From: a virus
Reading direction: 5' to 3' (one strand)
Virus record (IMG/VR): IMGVR_UViG_3300048590_000220
Span: 1 to 24,775 of that record
Length of the DNA stretch: 24,775 nucleotides
The position numbers were made by a program, and so were the translations under genes. Shown here piece after piece: positions 8,492-17,629 of this stretch (position 1 is its first letter; each line of letters opens with the position of its first letter). A model generated the notes under the pieces. That model had not been told where the DNA came from. It did not search any database and saw nothing but the letters and a program-made list of their open reading frames with translations.

Positions 8492-8794
8492 TTGTGGAGT
8501 TATGGAGTAGGGACTATGAAGTTAGACAATGAATTCTTCTGGTCCCTAACACCTTCTGAGTTTTCATTGTTGGTGGACAGGCATAGAGAAGCTGAATCAA
8601 TGAAGGATTACAGAGCAGGAATCATAGCAGTAATATTGGCCGAATCCAACAGAGACAAGAAGAAGCAAAAGAATCCGTTCACAGTTGCAGATTTCTTTCC
8701 GAGTTTGCAACAGGTCAAGAAAGAGAAGAAACGTAAGACTGATGAAGAGCTATATAACATTGCTCAACAGATTACAAAGGTATTGGGTAACTAG
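8492..8794 (+). CDS. Tail assembly chaperone, downstream part (gpT-like), made by frameshift
   Basis: An open frame of 100 residues counted from TTG at 8492, but with no Shine-Dalgarno for that codon. The frame is continuous with the -1 frame from 8465, so it is most likely expressed only as the C-terminal domain of a fusion with the upstream protein, as lambda gpGT. The first part, FFWSLTPSEFSLLVDRHREA, and a basic C-terminus (KKEKKRKTDEELYNIAQQ) resemble second chaperone domains that contact tail tube subunits. The tape measure starts four bases after its stop. Confidence 0.82.
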   Translation: MWSYGVGTMKLDNEFFWSLTPSEFSLLVDRHREAESMKDYRAGIIAVILAESNRDKKKQKNPFTVADFFPSLQQVKKEKKRKTDEELYNIAQQITKVLGN

Positions 8795-8797
8795 CAG

Positions 8798-11700
8798 ATG
8801 GCTTCACTAGGCGATTTATTTGTTAGAGTTGGTGCAGACATTGGTGACTTTCAATCAGGAATGGGAGAAGTCACTAGAACAACTAACAAAATTAGTAAAG
8901 ATATGGGCAGTATCGCAAACACTCTTGGGAGTGCTGGTACTGCCTTGACTGCTGGCCTTACCCTTCCTCTTGTTGGTGCTGCTGGTGCTGCTCTGAAGTT
9001 TGCACAAGACTTCAATGCAGGGTTAGCCAACATTGCTACTCTTATTCCCGGTACAGGTGACAGAATCAAAGAAATCGGTACAGGTATTCAAGCTGTTGCT
9101 GTCACTGTTGGTAAGAGTACAACTGATATTTCAAATGGTATGTATCAGGTTATCTCTGCCTTTGGTGATTCTGGCGAGTCGGTTAAGATTCTTGAGATTA
9201 ACGCTAAAGCTGCTGCTGCTGGATTGGCAACAACAACAGACGCTATCAACCTTACATCTGCCGTAACCAAAGGTTATGGCGATACATCTGCTGAAGCTGT
9301 CCAGAAGGCTTCTGACTTGGCCTTTGTTGCGGTTCAGTTGGGTCAAACCAGCTTCCCTGAACTAGCGGCATCAATCGGAAGGGTAATTCCTCTTGCATCA
9401 GAGTTGAAGGTGTCACAAGAAGAAGTCTTTGCAGTAATGGCAACGGCTACTGGTGTTACTGGTGGAGCAGCAGAAGTATCGACACAATTAAGAGGAGCTT
9501 TACAGGCTCTACTAGCTCCAACAAAAGAGATGAACGCGCTAACCAAATCTTTAGGCTATGAGTCTGGTTATGCAATGATCGAAAGTTTAGGGTTAAAAGG
9601 TTCTCTTGATGCAGTCAAAAACAAAGTAGCCGAAAGCGGAGAACCACTAGCCAAGTACATTGGATCAATTGAGGGTCAAACATTGGCTCTTGCCCTGACA
9701 GGTTCTCAGGCAGATACATACATGGAGAAACTCGGCGCAATGTCATCTGCGACAGGTGCCACTGAACAGGCGTTTATTGCACAAACTCAGGGTGTTAATG
9801 CTGCTGGCTTCGCACTTCAACAACTGAAGACTAGAGCAGAAGTAATTGGGCAGAAGTTCGGAGACGTGTTAACACCAGTCTTAAGTAGATTCTTGGAAAA
9901 CATCATAGTTCCATTGGTTGCAAAGATAGAATCAGCAGTTAACTGGTTCACCAACTTACCTGCTCCTGTTCAGAATGTAATGTTAGCTGTTGCTGGACTA
10001 GCGGCAGCAATCGGACCCTTAATGCTTGGTGTCTCTGCTCTAATTTCTGGCTTCTCTTCAATGATGGCCTTACCGGGAATCCTTACAACAGCATTGGGAG
10101 TATTGAAAACATCCTTTGTTGGTCTAGGAACGGTTCTAACTGGTGTTGCTGCTCCCGCTCTTACAACCATTGGAGTTGTTGTTGCTGCTGTAGCTGCTGC
10201 CTTCGCTGCTTGGAAGTTGATGGAATGGGCTTATGAAAACTTCGAGCCATTCAGAACACTTGTCGATAATGTGTTTAGCTTTGTTGGAGTCATTATTGAA
10301 GGTGTTGTACAGTTGGCTATTCTTCAGTTCAATATGATGAAAGCTGCTGTTGTCTATACATGGGAAGCCTTGAAGATGTTTGGAGAATGGTTTGTCAATC
10401 TTCCTGTTGTTCAAACAATTATCACAACATTCAAAGACATAGTTGGTGCTGCCTTCGATAAAGTAAGCGAAGCAATTGGTTTCATGGTTAGAGCAATGAA
10501 AGCCTTTGTTGAGACAGTGAAATTGTTCAATACTGATACTCCAGTAATGACAACAAAAACTCATGCTGCTGGAGACGCAATGAAAAAAGCTGCCGATGAA
10601 GCTGAGAAGCTCACTAAGGCAACTAAGGATACTGCTGGAGAGATGAAGGGTGCTGGTAATGAAGCCAACACTGCGAAGACAAAGTTTGGCACTCTTAACA
10701 GTGAACTTGATAAGAGTGAGAAGAAAAAGAAAAAAGTCAAGAAAGAAACAAAAGAGTTGTCCGATGAATACAAGATTATGGTTGCTCAGTTGGATCAAGT
10801 AACACCAAGCAAGAAGAAATTGATTGATTCGATTGCAACTTTGAAAAACTCAATACAATCTGTGAAGAATCCTCAAGATACTATGCTTGAAGATTTGAAG
10901 AAGCTGACAGCAGAAACAACAGCTATGAATGATGGAACAACAGCCTTAGCTACTATTGCTCCTCCAGCTTGGTTTGCTGCTGGTAATGCTGCATCTGAAT
11001 CAGTGAAGAAGATTGAAGATGCTTATAAGAGCTTGGGTATCACGTCAACAGCAACACTTGAGGCAAATGCAACAAAGGCACAGACTGAGTATCAGACAAT
11101 TAAGAATTCTGGTATTGCATCAGCTAACGATATCTTGGCTGCTGAGAAGGCTGCTATGGATGCGCGAGTTACCTATCTGAAGTCAATTGGTGAAAGTCTT
11201 ACTACTGAAGAGAAGAATAGATATGCAGCCTTAGAGACTGCTCTACCTACTCACTTGAACACTCAGAAGACAGCATGGGAAGGATACAAGAATTCTGTGT
11301 CTACAACCATTACTAATATGGCTCAGGATATCGGAAAGACCTTATTTGATGGTGATTTGTCTTGGGGTGAAAAGTCAAAGAAGATGTTGAGTGCAATCGG
11401 TTCAGGATTCACTTCTTTACTTGTTGAACCTGCAACAGAGGCAATCAACGGATTTATTACAGGTGCATTGAAGAGCTTGTTAACTGGAGAAGGTGGTTTA
11501 GGTTCTGTGATGGGTTCTTTAACCAACATCGGATCAAAGATAGCAGGGATATTTGGTGGTAGCAGTTCTGCGTCTGGTCCTGCTGTTCCCGGTGTTCCTG
11601 CTGTTCCCGGTGTTGGTGGTGCTGCTGGTGGTGCAGCTTCAGGAGCTTTAGGAGCAATTGGAGCAGTTACCGGAATTGTTAGCGCGATTAGTGGTGTCTT

Positions 11701-12070
11701 CGGTAACTTCCAAATGGCAACCATGAATTCAACTTTGAAGATGATTGAAGAGAATACCAGATTTGCTCATATCTTACTGAAAGACTTGTACACTCCCATC
11801 TATGATTACACAGATGACTTTAGAAAGAGATGGACTGGTGGACTGGGAATATTCAATCAAGAGGGTGATTCAGGTATCAGACTTGCACCCTATGAGTTTA
11901 ATGGTGGTTCATTCCCAATTGATATCACTACTGGATTAGAAGATGTTGTTGGCCTGTTGTCTGATATCAAGTCTTCACCAAGAAATGTTACTTTCAATAT
12001 TTCTGGTGTAACCGATGCAGAGGAAGTTGCAGACATTGTTCTAAATAGATTAGCAGAGGAACTAGGCTAA
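8798..12070 (+). CDS. Tail tape measure protein
   Basis: 1090 residues, the longest gene here. The N-terminus is a TP901-type core: MASLGDLFVRVGADIGDFQS followed by helices rich in small residues and phrases such as KFAQDFNAGLANIATL and DAINLTSAVTKGYGDTSAEA. Hydrophobic segments lie around residues 375-480 (VQNVMLAVAGLAAAIGPLML and following), the membrane-like part common in these proteins. A lysine-rich coiled coil follows (about 590-660), then a Gly/Pro/Val low-complexity stretch near 925-945. At about 0.15 nm per residue it predicts a tail near 160 nm. No peptidase or lysozyme domain is evident. Confidence 0.93.
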   Translation: MASLGDLFVRVGADIGDFQSGMGEVTRTTNKISKDMGSIANTLGSAGTALTAGLTLPLVGAAGAALKFAQDFNAGLANIATLIPGTGDRIKEIGTGIQAVAVTVGKSTTDISNGMYQVISAFGDSGESVKILEINAKAAAAGLATTTDAINLTSAVTKGYGDTSAEAVQKASDLAFVAVQLGQTSFPELAASIGRVIPLASELKVSQEEVFAVMATATGVTGGAAEVSTQLRGALQALLAPTKEMNALTKSLGYESGYAMIESLGLKGSLDAVKNKVAESGEPLAKYIGSIEGQTLALALTGSQADTYMEKLGAMSSATGATEQAFIAQTQGVNAAGFALQQLKTRAEVIGQKFGDVLTPVLSRFLENIIVPLVAKIESAVNWFTNLPAPVQNVMLAVAGLAAAIGPLMLGVSALISGFSSMMALPGILTTALGVLKTSFVGLGTVLTGVAAPALTTIGVVVAAVAAAFAAWKLMEWAYENFEPFRTLVDNVFSFVGVIIEGVVQLAILQFNMMKAAVVYTWEALKMFGEWFVNLPVVQTIITTFKDIVGAAFDKVSEAIGFMVRAMKAFVETVKLFNTDTPVMTTKTHAAGDAMKKAADEAEKLTKATKDTAGEMKGAGNEANTAKTKFGTLNSELDKSEKKKKKVKKETKELSDEYKIMVAQLDQVTPSKKKLIDSIATLKNSIQSVKNPQDTMLEDLKKLTAETTAMNDGTTALATIAPPAWFAAGNAASESVKKIEDAYKSLGITSTATLEANATKAQTEYQTIKNSGIASANDILAAEKAAMDARVTYLKSIGESLTTEEKNRYAALETALPTHLNTQKTAWEGYKNSVSTTITNMAQDIGKTLFDGDLSWGEKSKKMLSAIGSGFTSLLVEPATEAINGFITGALKSLLTGEGGLGSVMGSLTNIGSKIAGIFGGSSSASGPAVPGVPAVPGVGGAAGGAASGALGAIGAVTGIVSAISGVFGNFQMATMNSTLKMIEENTRFAHILLKDLYTPIYDYTDDFRKRWTGGLGIFNQEGDSGIRLAPYEFNGGSFPIDITTGLEDVVGLLSDIKSSPRNVTFNISGVTDAEEVADIVLNRLAEELG

Positions 12071-12073
12071 TAC

Positions 12074-14686
12074 ATGAGAATCATAGTTAAGTTAGATAAC
12101 GTCGATATCACCAATAGAGTCTTACTGAACAAGACCAGCTTGAACAAGGCAACCAATAACAGAAGTGGTAATGCTTCTATCAGTGTTATTGCAAGCAGTT
12201 CAGATGTTGCCTTATATGATGCTGCTCTGTATGATTCGGCTGTCTATGATTCCTCTGTGTCCAGTGAATACACTAACAAGATTGTGACGATTGAGACAGC
12301 ATCAACCAATGAACTAATCTACAAGGGTATCGTTACTGATGTTGAGATCAAAGTAATTAAGCCTATTGAACATTTGTACGATTTGAAGTTAAAGGAATAT
12401 TCAACAATCCTAGATGAAGTGTTGGTTGTGTCTGAGTCATACTCAAGCAAGACCAATGAATTCATTATTGATGATATCTTTGCATCTTACCTTCCATCAG
12501 TAGATACAACCAATGTTCAGAACCTATTCACTCTGGCTAACTATCAGATCAAAGACAAGACAATCAAGGCTGTCTTAGATGAACTAGCCAAACTTACTAA
12601 TGGTGTCTGGTGGTTAACGGCTGATGATGAGTTGTTCTTTACTTCTATTCTGTATGCTCCTGTTGCTCCATACAAGCTAACATCCAATTCAACAGATCCA
12701 GATTACTTCAAGGCTTTCAATCTTGATATCAAGAAAAACACAAAAGACTTTGCCAACAGAGTAATTGTTTTGGGTGGAGTTGATATTGATGGTGATGAAG
12801 TTAGAGCAGAAGCCAACAACACAACAAGTCAGACCAACTTAGGAAAGATTGTAGAAAAAGTAATTGTCAACAGAGAGATTACCATTACAGCCATAGCTGA
12901 GTTGCTGGCTGATGCTGAACTAGATAACAGGGTATTGACACAGATCTATGGTTCCTTCGATACCATGCAAGCTGGCTTTGAAGTTGGACAGGTGCTAACT
13001 GTTTATCAACCTTCTCATGCTGTCAATCAGGATGTATTGATTACTGGCATTGATTACACTTGGATTGAACCAGACAAGGTAAGGTACAAGATTACATTTG
13101 GTCCTAAGCCAGTGTTTGCTGATGTTGTCAATAAACTACTTGGCAAAGATTCCAAGATGGTTTCTACGGCTATTCCAGATGGCTCTATCACTGCATCTAA
13201 GATTGCCTCAGTGAATGCGTCTGCTATTCAAGGAACAGTAACAGCTTCTCAAGTTGGTTCAGTAAATGCTTCAGTGATTCAAGGAACAGTTGTAGCAGAT
13301 CAAATTGGCTCAGTTAATGCAACAGTAATTCAGGGTGTTATTGTTTCTTCCCAAGTAGCTGATGGAATTATCAATGATCTTTCAAAATACTCTGATGCAC
13401 TAAGACCAATTCCAATCTTGGCTGCTGCTCCATCATTGCCAAGTGCTAACTATCCAGTGAATTCGTTTTATTACAATTCTACTGACAGTACCTTCTACAA
13501 GAATATTGCTGGAGTCTGGACAGCAACAACAGAGAATGATGCTGTATCAGGTAAGTTCGATCTGTACCACATCGGAACAATAAAAGCTGAGAGAATCAAT
13601 GGTCTGATTGTTTCAACTCAGATTGGCTCAGTAAATGCTACAGCTATCAATGGTTCTATTACTTCATCCCAGATAACTTCTCTTGCAGCAGATAAGATTA
13701 CTGGAAGTTTGGTTGCTTCTCAGATCTCAACAGTTAATGCTGCTTCGATTCAAGGAACAATTCAAGCTGCTCAGATTGCTACGGTTAATGCGTCTGCTAT
13801 CACTGGCACAATAGCAGCTTCCCAGATTGCTACGGTTAATGCTTCTTCAATTCAGGGTCAGATATCTGCTGCTCAGATCTCAACTGTAAATGCTTCTTCG
13901 ATTAGTGGACAGATCAACTCAACTCAGATATCTTCTGTGAGTGCTTCGGCTATTACAGGTACTATTGCTGCTTATCAAATTGCTGGTATTGATGCAACAC
14001 AGATAACAGGTTCAATCCAGTCTTCTCAGATAACTAACATTGCAGCATCTAAGATTGATGGGTTGATCCAGTCTTCTCAAATCGACACAATTGCTGCAAC
14101 AAAGATTACAGGTACTATTTCGGCAAGTCAGATCGGAACTGTTAATGCCTCTGCTATCACTGGCAGTATTTCAGCAAGTCAGATCGGAACTGTTAATGCT
14201 TCTGCTATCACTGGTGGTATCACTGCAACACAGATTACAAACGTATATGGGAATGTTGTAACGTCAAGTGTGAGCAATCCTTTTGGTGGTATATATTGTA
14301 CTGGGACTATTACTATTGCTTCTCCCGGTAGTTTATATATTGACAATGGAGAACTAACCGTAAATGGTACATTTGGCAATAGTGGTGGGATTACTTGTAA
14401 GCACTTTACACAGACAGGAAGCAATGTATCAATATCCAATCCGACAAACTGGAGAAATGCTATTGGTGCTGCTGCTACTTCTCATACCCATGCACAATCA
14501 GAAATTACTAATTTAGTTACCGATCTGGGTAATAAGTCTTCATCTACTCATACTCATACAGCTACAGTTACATTAAGTGTGACAACAGCTAATGCCAACA
14601 TTCAAGATTATAGCGGCAATTGGCATAACTTTGATTATGTAACTGGAGTAACTGTACAGAGTGTATCCATAAGTCAGCCTGTATAA
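12074..14686 (+). CDS. Tail hub/fibre protein with 17-residue repeats
   Basis: 870 residues. Residues 1-360 look like a distal tail or hub domain (for example TNGVWWLTADDELFFTSILY and VGQVLTVYQPSHAVNQDVLI). From about 370 to 720 a 17-residue unit, consensus SQIGTVNASAITGTISA, repeats about 16 times with one spacer domain near residues 435-510. The repeats probably form a long beta-structured shaft. The C-terminus has fibre motifs: NWRNAIGAAATSHTHAQSEI and SSTHTHTAT, with HxH pairs as in T4 gp37-like tips that bind metal. It begins three bases after the tape measure. It is a candidate host-recognition protein. Confidence 0.8.
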   Translation: MRIIVKLDNVDITNRVLLNKTSLNKATNNRSGNASISVIASSSDVALYDAALYDSAVYDSSVSSEYTNKIVTIETASTNELIYKGIVTDVEIKVIKPIEHLYDLKLKEYSTILDEVLVVSESYSSKTNEFIIDDIFASYLPSVDTTNVQNLFTLANYQIKDKTIKAVLDELAKLTNGVWWLTADDELFFTSILYAPVAPYKLTSNSTDPDYFKAFNLDIKKNTKDFANRVIVLGGVDIDGDEVRAEANNTTSQTNLGKIVEKVIVNREITITAIAELLADAELDNRVLTQIYGSFDTMQAGFEVGQVLTVYQPSHAVNQDVLITGIDYTWIEPDKVRYKITFGPKPVFADVVNKLLGKDSKMVSTAIPDGSITASKIASVNASAIQGTVTASQVGSVNASVIQGTVVADQIGSVNATVIQGVIVSSQVADGIINDLSKYSDALRPIPILAAAPSLPSANYPVNSFYYNSTDSTFYKNIAGVWTATTENDAVSGKFDLYHIGTIKAERINGLIVSTQIGSVNATAINGSITSSQITSLAADKITGSLVASQISTVNAASIQGTIQAAQIATVNASAITGTIAASQIATVNASSIQGQISAAQISTVNASSISGQINSTQISSVSASAITGTIAAYQIAGIDATQITGSIQSSQITNIAASKIDGLIQSSQIDTIAATKITGTISASQIGTVNASAITGSISASQIGTVNASAITGGITATQITNVYGNVVTSSVSNPFGGIYCTGTITIASPGSLYIDNGELTVNGTFGNSGGITCKHFTQTGSNVSISNPTNWRNAIGAAATSHTHAQSEITNLVTDLGNKSSSTHTHTATVTLSVTTANANIQDYSGNWHNFDYVTGVTVQSVSISQPV
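13176..14240 (+). repeat. About 51-bp coding tandem repeats in the fibre gene
   Basis: The fibre gene repeats a roughly 51-base unit encoding NASAITG-type 17-mers. The copies near 14125-14215 are the most alike; the stretch AGTCAGATCGGAACTGTTAA occurs twice, 51 bases apart. Copies further upstream are diverged. The pattern suggests growth by duplication and possible length variation by recombination. Confidence 0.8.
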
Positions 14687-14694
14687 ATAACAAT

Positions 14695-14910
14695 ATGGAA
14701 TACACATTAACAGAAACAGAAAGAGAAGACCTTATCGGCTACGGAATCAAGTTGGTTGAATTGGAGAATGAGTATCTGGAGAGAATGGAAAGTGTCCAAC
14801 TTCAGGCTAGTAACTACATTGTGTCTGTGTTGTCAGCAAGAAACATTGAAGTATGTGACTTTGAACTTAGTGACGATTTCAGCACGATTAGAATAAGAGA
14901 GGAAGAGTAA
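14695..14910 (+). CDS. Small acidic protein of unknown function
   Basis: 71 residues, acidic and mostly helical at the N-terminus ([32 protein letters not shown]), with a beta-like C-terminus ending IRIREEE. I do not recognise a family. It lies between the hub/fibre gene and the collagen-like fibre gene and may be a fibre chaperone or a virion component; neither is shown. The ATG lacks a Shine-Dalgarno. A perfect TATAAATA (14682-14689) overlaps the previous stop and ends five bases before the ATG. Confidence 0.65.
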   Translation: MEYTLTETEREDLIGYGIKLVELENEYLERMESVQLQASNYIVSVLSARNIEVCDFELSDDFSTIRIREEE

Positions 14911-14912
14911 CT

Positions 14913-15857
14913 ATGGCTTGGCCTAATAACGTATCTGCTGGACAGGTAATAACATCTGCTCATATCAATGCAATCAAGAATGCTATAGCTACTTGGGGTG
15001 GTGATATTGCTGCTGGTGGTTATACTCTTTCCAATGTTGGTAAATTACTTGTCAACACTTCAACTGATAATACTGTTGATACTGTTCAGGTGAATGGTTC
15101 CATATTGGCAACAACACTAAAAGGAAATATTGATTACAGCTATATTCAAAATGCTCCTAGTGCTGGTATGGGTGCAACAGGACCAACTGGATTAACTGGT
15201 GCTACTGGTGTTCAGGGTCCAACAGGTGCTACAGGTTCTCAGGGTGTTCAGGGTGTTGCAGGATTTACTGGAGCTACTGGTGTTCAGGGAATTCAGGGAC
15301 CAATCGGAGCTACTGGTGTTCAAGGAATTCAGGGACCAATCGGAGCTACTGGTGTTGGCCTTACTGGAGCTACTGGTGTTCAGGGTCTAACTGGTGCTAC
15401 TGGTGTTCAGGGTCCGCAAGGCTTTACTGGTGCAACTGGTGTTCAGCCTTGGAATATTGCAGGTTCGGATATCAATTACACAACAGGCAAAGTTGGTGTT
15501 GGTGCTACTGGTCCGATAACCACAATTGACCTTACAGGAAACTTCGGGCAGACAATTACTTCTGTCTCTGGTGCTACTGGTCTTGCTTCTGTCAATTGTT
15601 CTAATTCAAACTATTACACAATTACCGTCAACGGGAATATTGAGTTAGCTTTCACTACTGTTCCTGCTGGTAGAGCATACTATTTCACTATTGAAGTTAC
15701 TCACACTTCTGGAACAATTACTTGGCCTAGTTCGGTTAAGTGGCCTTCGGACACAGCACCAACATTAACCACTGGAAAGACACATTTGTTCAGTTTCATT
15801 ACTGATGATGGTGGAACTAGGTGGAGAGGATCTTTTCTGAAGGATTACACAAACTGA
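14913..15857 (+). CDS. Collagen-like tail fibre protein
   Basis: 314 residues. Residues 1-85 are a head domain beginning [20 protein letters not shown], a start typical of phage tail appendage proteins. Residues 87-178 are Gly-X-Y triplets (about 30), rich in GAT, GVQ and GPT, which should form a collagen triple helix. One interruption occurs at residues 147-149 (Gly-Val-Gly). Residues 180-314 form a beta-rich C-terminal domain that likely trimerises the fibre and may bind a receptor. Thr in the Y position offers O-glycosylation sites, of interest because two glycosyltransferases are nearby. The DNA of the triplet region is itself repetitive. Confidence 0.85.
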   Translation: MAWPNNVSAGQVITSAHINAIKNAIATWGGDIAAGGYTLSNVGKLLVNTSTDNTVDTVQVNGSILATTLKGNIDYSYIQNAPSAGMGATGPTGLTGATGVQGPTGATGSQGVQGVAGFTGATGVQGIQGPIGATGVQGIQGPIGATGVGLTGATGVQGLTGATGVQGPQGFTGATGVQPWNIAGSDINYTTGKVGVGATGPITTIDLTGNFGQTITSVSGATGLASVNCSNSNYYTITVNGNIELAFTTVPAGRAYYFTIEVTHTSGTITWPSSVKWPSDTAPTLTTGKTHLFSFITDDGGTRWRGSFLKDYTN

Positions 15858-15858
15858 G

Positions 15859-16593
15859 ATGTTATACAGACCATTCATTACTCAGCAAGTAGATGCGGTT
15901 TCTGGTGGTGATCCGGTTTCAATTGCTCAGACTCGTTCTCCGCTTCCTTCCTCTGGTGGTTATACTGGATCGACCCAGACAATTACATATTCTTCCACAC
16001 CAAGCGAAGGCCAATTGATGATCTGGTGGTCTTTAACTATCGGTGTTGATAGTGCCTCAATTGCTCCTCCTGCTGGTTGGACAACGGCAACATTACCAGC
16101 AGTTGACTCAAATGGACACCATGTTGGAGTATTCTATAAATTAGCTGGTGCTTCTGAATCAAATAGCTATTTGTTTGATCTTACCGGAGATGGAACCTTT
16201 GGTACTCGATTCTGTGGAACTGTTCTAGATAATGTGAATCAAACGACTCCAGTTATTGCTGTTGGTGGCAGGAAGTTTTCGAGTGTTACTTCTGTTGTTA
16301 TGAGTACAGTTTCTCAATCGGATACTACTGCTGTCAACTTCTCTCCCAATACTGGAGATATGCTTTTGGCTTTTTGGGCATCTGGAACTGGTAACAGAAC
16401 AACTGCCGGAAATCCAACATTTAGTAATTCGTTTGGTAATAAGCACGAATGGGATAGCACAGGCGGAAACCAATTATGGGTCCGCGCCCACAGAGTTTAC
16501 GAATCAAACGAAACTGGTCAAAATTGTACTGCCAGTTGGTCCGGTTCATCTGCCGGAACCAGCACGATAATCATGCACATTGGAGCGGAATAA
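15859..16593 (+). CDS. Beta-rich putative tail appendage/adhesin
   Basis: 244 residues, rich in Ser, Thr, Gly and aromatic residues, with almost no charged helices. Alternating strands such as GQLMIWWSLTIGVDSASIAP, SYLFDLTGDGTFGTRFCGTV and MLLAFWASGTGNRTTAGNPT suggest a jelly-roll or lectin-like fold. I do not recognise a named family. It starts two bases after the collagen-like gene and may be a receptor-binding or decoration protein of the tail tip. The role is inferred from context. Confidence 0.7.
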   Translation: MLYRPFITQQVDAVSGGDPVSIAQTRSPLPSSGGYTGSTQTITYSSTPSEGQLMIWWSLTIGVDSASIAPPAGWTTATLPAVDSNGHHVGVFYKLAGASESNSYLFDLTGDGTFGTRFCGTVLDNVNQTTPVIAVGGRKFSSVTSVVMSTVSQSDTTAVNFSPNTGDMLLAFWASGTGNRTTAGNPTFSNSFGNKHEWDSTGGNQLWVRAHRVYESNETGQNCTASWSGSSAGTSTIIMHIGAE

Positions 16594-16596
16594 GAG

Positions 16597-17214
16597 ATGC
16601 AATATCTATACACAGACGGCACAAGACTTTCAATTTCATATAATCAGGTTAGACAGGAAAATAAGAATATTTCGTTTCCTATCGGAGAATTTCCAGAGGT
16701 TGCTGGTTATATTCGGTACAGGCCAACAGACAGACCAAGTATCACTGAATCACAGAAGGTTACTGAATCAACACCATCAATGATTGAAGGCGAGTATGTT
16801 CAGGTATGGTCTGTTGTCAATCTGAATGAACAGGAGCTATCGGAAGTCATCAACACAAAGAAGGCTCAACTAAGAGCATTGGTGACAGAGAAGAGACGGA
16901 ACAAAGAAAATGGTTTCATCTTGTTTGGTAACATTCCGATTGCTACGGATTCTGTCAGCCAATCGAAGATGCTTGGTGTTTATGTGATGGCCCTGTCTAA
17001 TCCTGAATATCAAGTGAGATGGAAGGCCAATGACGGAACATTCCATACGTTCAATGCTTCCCAGATTATGAGTATGTCGATTCAGGTCAGAGATTACATT
17101 CAGTCAGTCTTTGATGAAGAGTCTGATTTCTACAGCCAGATTGAACAGGCTGAAACATTGGAAGACTTAGCAGTAATTGAGGCATCTTTGAGTAATGAAG
17201 AAAGTACAGGATAA
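16597..17214 (+). CDS. DUF4376-type tail protein
   Basis: 205 residues. The C-terminal half has the DUF4376 pattern: KKAQLRALVTEKRRNKENGF, then ILFGNIPIATDSVSQSKMLG, then a Trp-containing segment VRWKANDGTFHTFNASQIMS. Members are found next to tail fibre genes in many phages and may help fibre assembly or attach to the tail; their function is not firmly known. The stop at 17214 overlaps the next gene start at 17195 in another frame. Confidence 0.75.
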   Translation: MQYLYTDGTRLSISYNQVRQENKNISFPIGEFPEVAGYIRYRPTDRPSITESQKVTESTPSMIEGEYVQVWSVVNLNEQELSEVINTKKAQLRALVTEKRRNKENGFILFGNIPIATDSVSQSKMLGVYVMALSNPEYQVRWKANDGTFHTFNASQIMSMSIQVRDYIQSVFDEESDFYSQIEQAETLEDLAVIEASLSNEESTG

Positions 17215-17629
17215 GGAACGAAAACAGCGAATGGAATTTGAAGGACACGTTTTAACCAAACTGGATTCTCTTACTCAGGAAGTGTCTAGGAATACTGCCG
17301 TTACTGAAGGTGTTGTTGAGAGACTGGATAAGTTGAACGGCAAAGTTGCGACACTTCAGGAGCAAACCAATAAGCAAGATGGCTGGATTACTAAGCATGA
17401 TGAATTATCTATCTTGAGAAGCGATCATATTGTTATGGATGTATCAGAGATAGACAAGAGGGTTAAGACTCTTGAAGAATCCATGCAGTTGTTTGGCGTC
17501 TTCTCCAAGGTTGATTGGATAAAGATTGTAAAGTATGTTGGTCTGGTTTTCATTGCTCTGTTGTTGATTCAAGCTGGTAGAGTTGATTTGATCGGAAATA
17601 TTCTTTCTTTCTTGATGGGTGGTTCATGA
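17195..17629 (+). CDS. Coiled-coil membrane protein, possible holin-like
   Basis: 144 residues: a basic N-terminus, coiled coil over about residues 15-100 (LTKLDSLTQEVSRNTAVTEG, RVKTLEESMQLF), then a hydrophobic segment around 109-127 (WIKIVKYVGLVFIALLLIQA) and a second hydrophobic stretch 131-141. The layout, a long coiled coil with a C-terminal membrane anchor, resembles XhlA-like or other phage membrane proteins found near lysis genes. It is the best lysis candidate in the window, but no endolysin is next to it. It overlaps the glycosyltransferase start (17626) by four bases. Confidence 0.65.
   Translation: MKKVQDKERKQRMEFEGHVLTKLDSLTQEVSRNTAVTEGVVERLDKLNGKVATLQEQTNKQDGWITKHDELSILRSDHIVMDVSEIDKRVKTLEESMQLFGVFSKVDWIKIVKYVGLVFIALLLIQAGRVDLIGNILSFLMGGS

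Noticed and set aside
8492-8494. TTG start of an independent downstream chaperone gene
   Set aside because: It has no Shine-Dalgarno, and the frame is open upstream to the A AAA AAG site, so frameshifted expression explains it better.
10136-10798. 220-codon minus-strand frame inside the tape measure gene
   Set aside because: It is Ser/Phe/Cys-rich, as expected for the complement of a Lys/Thr/Ala-rich gene, and has no ribosome binding site.
13176-14240. Non-coding tandem repeat or CRISPR-like array
   Set aside because: The repeats are in frame within a long open gene and encode a regular 17-residue unit.
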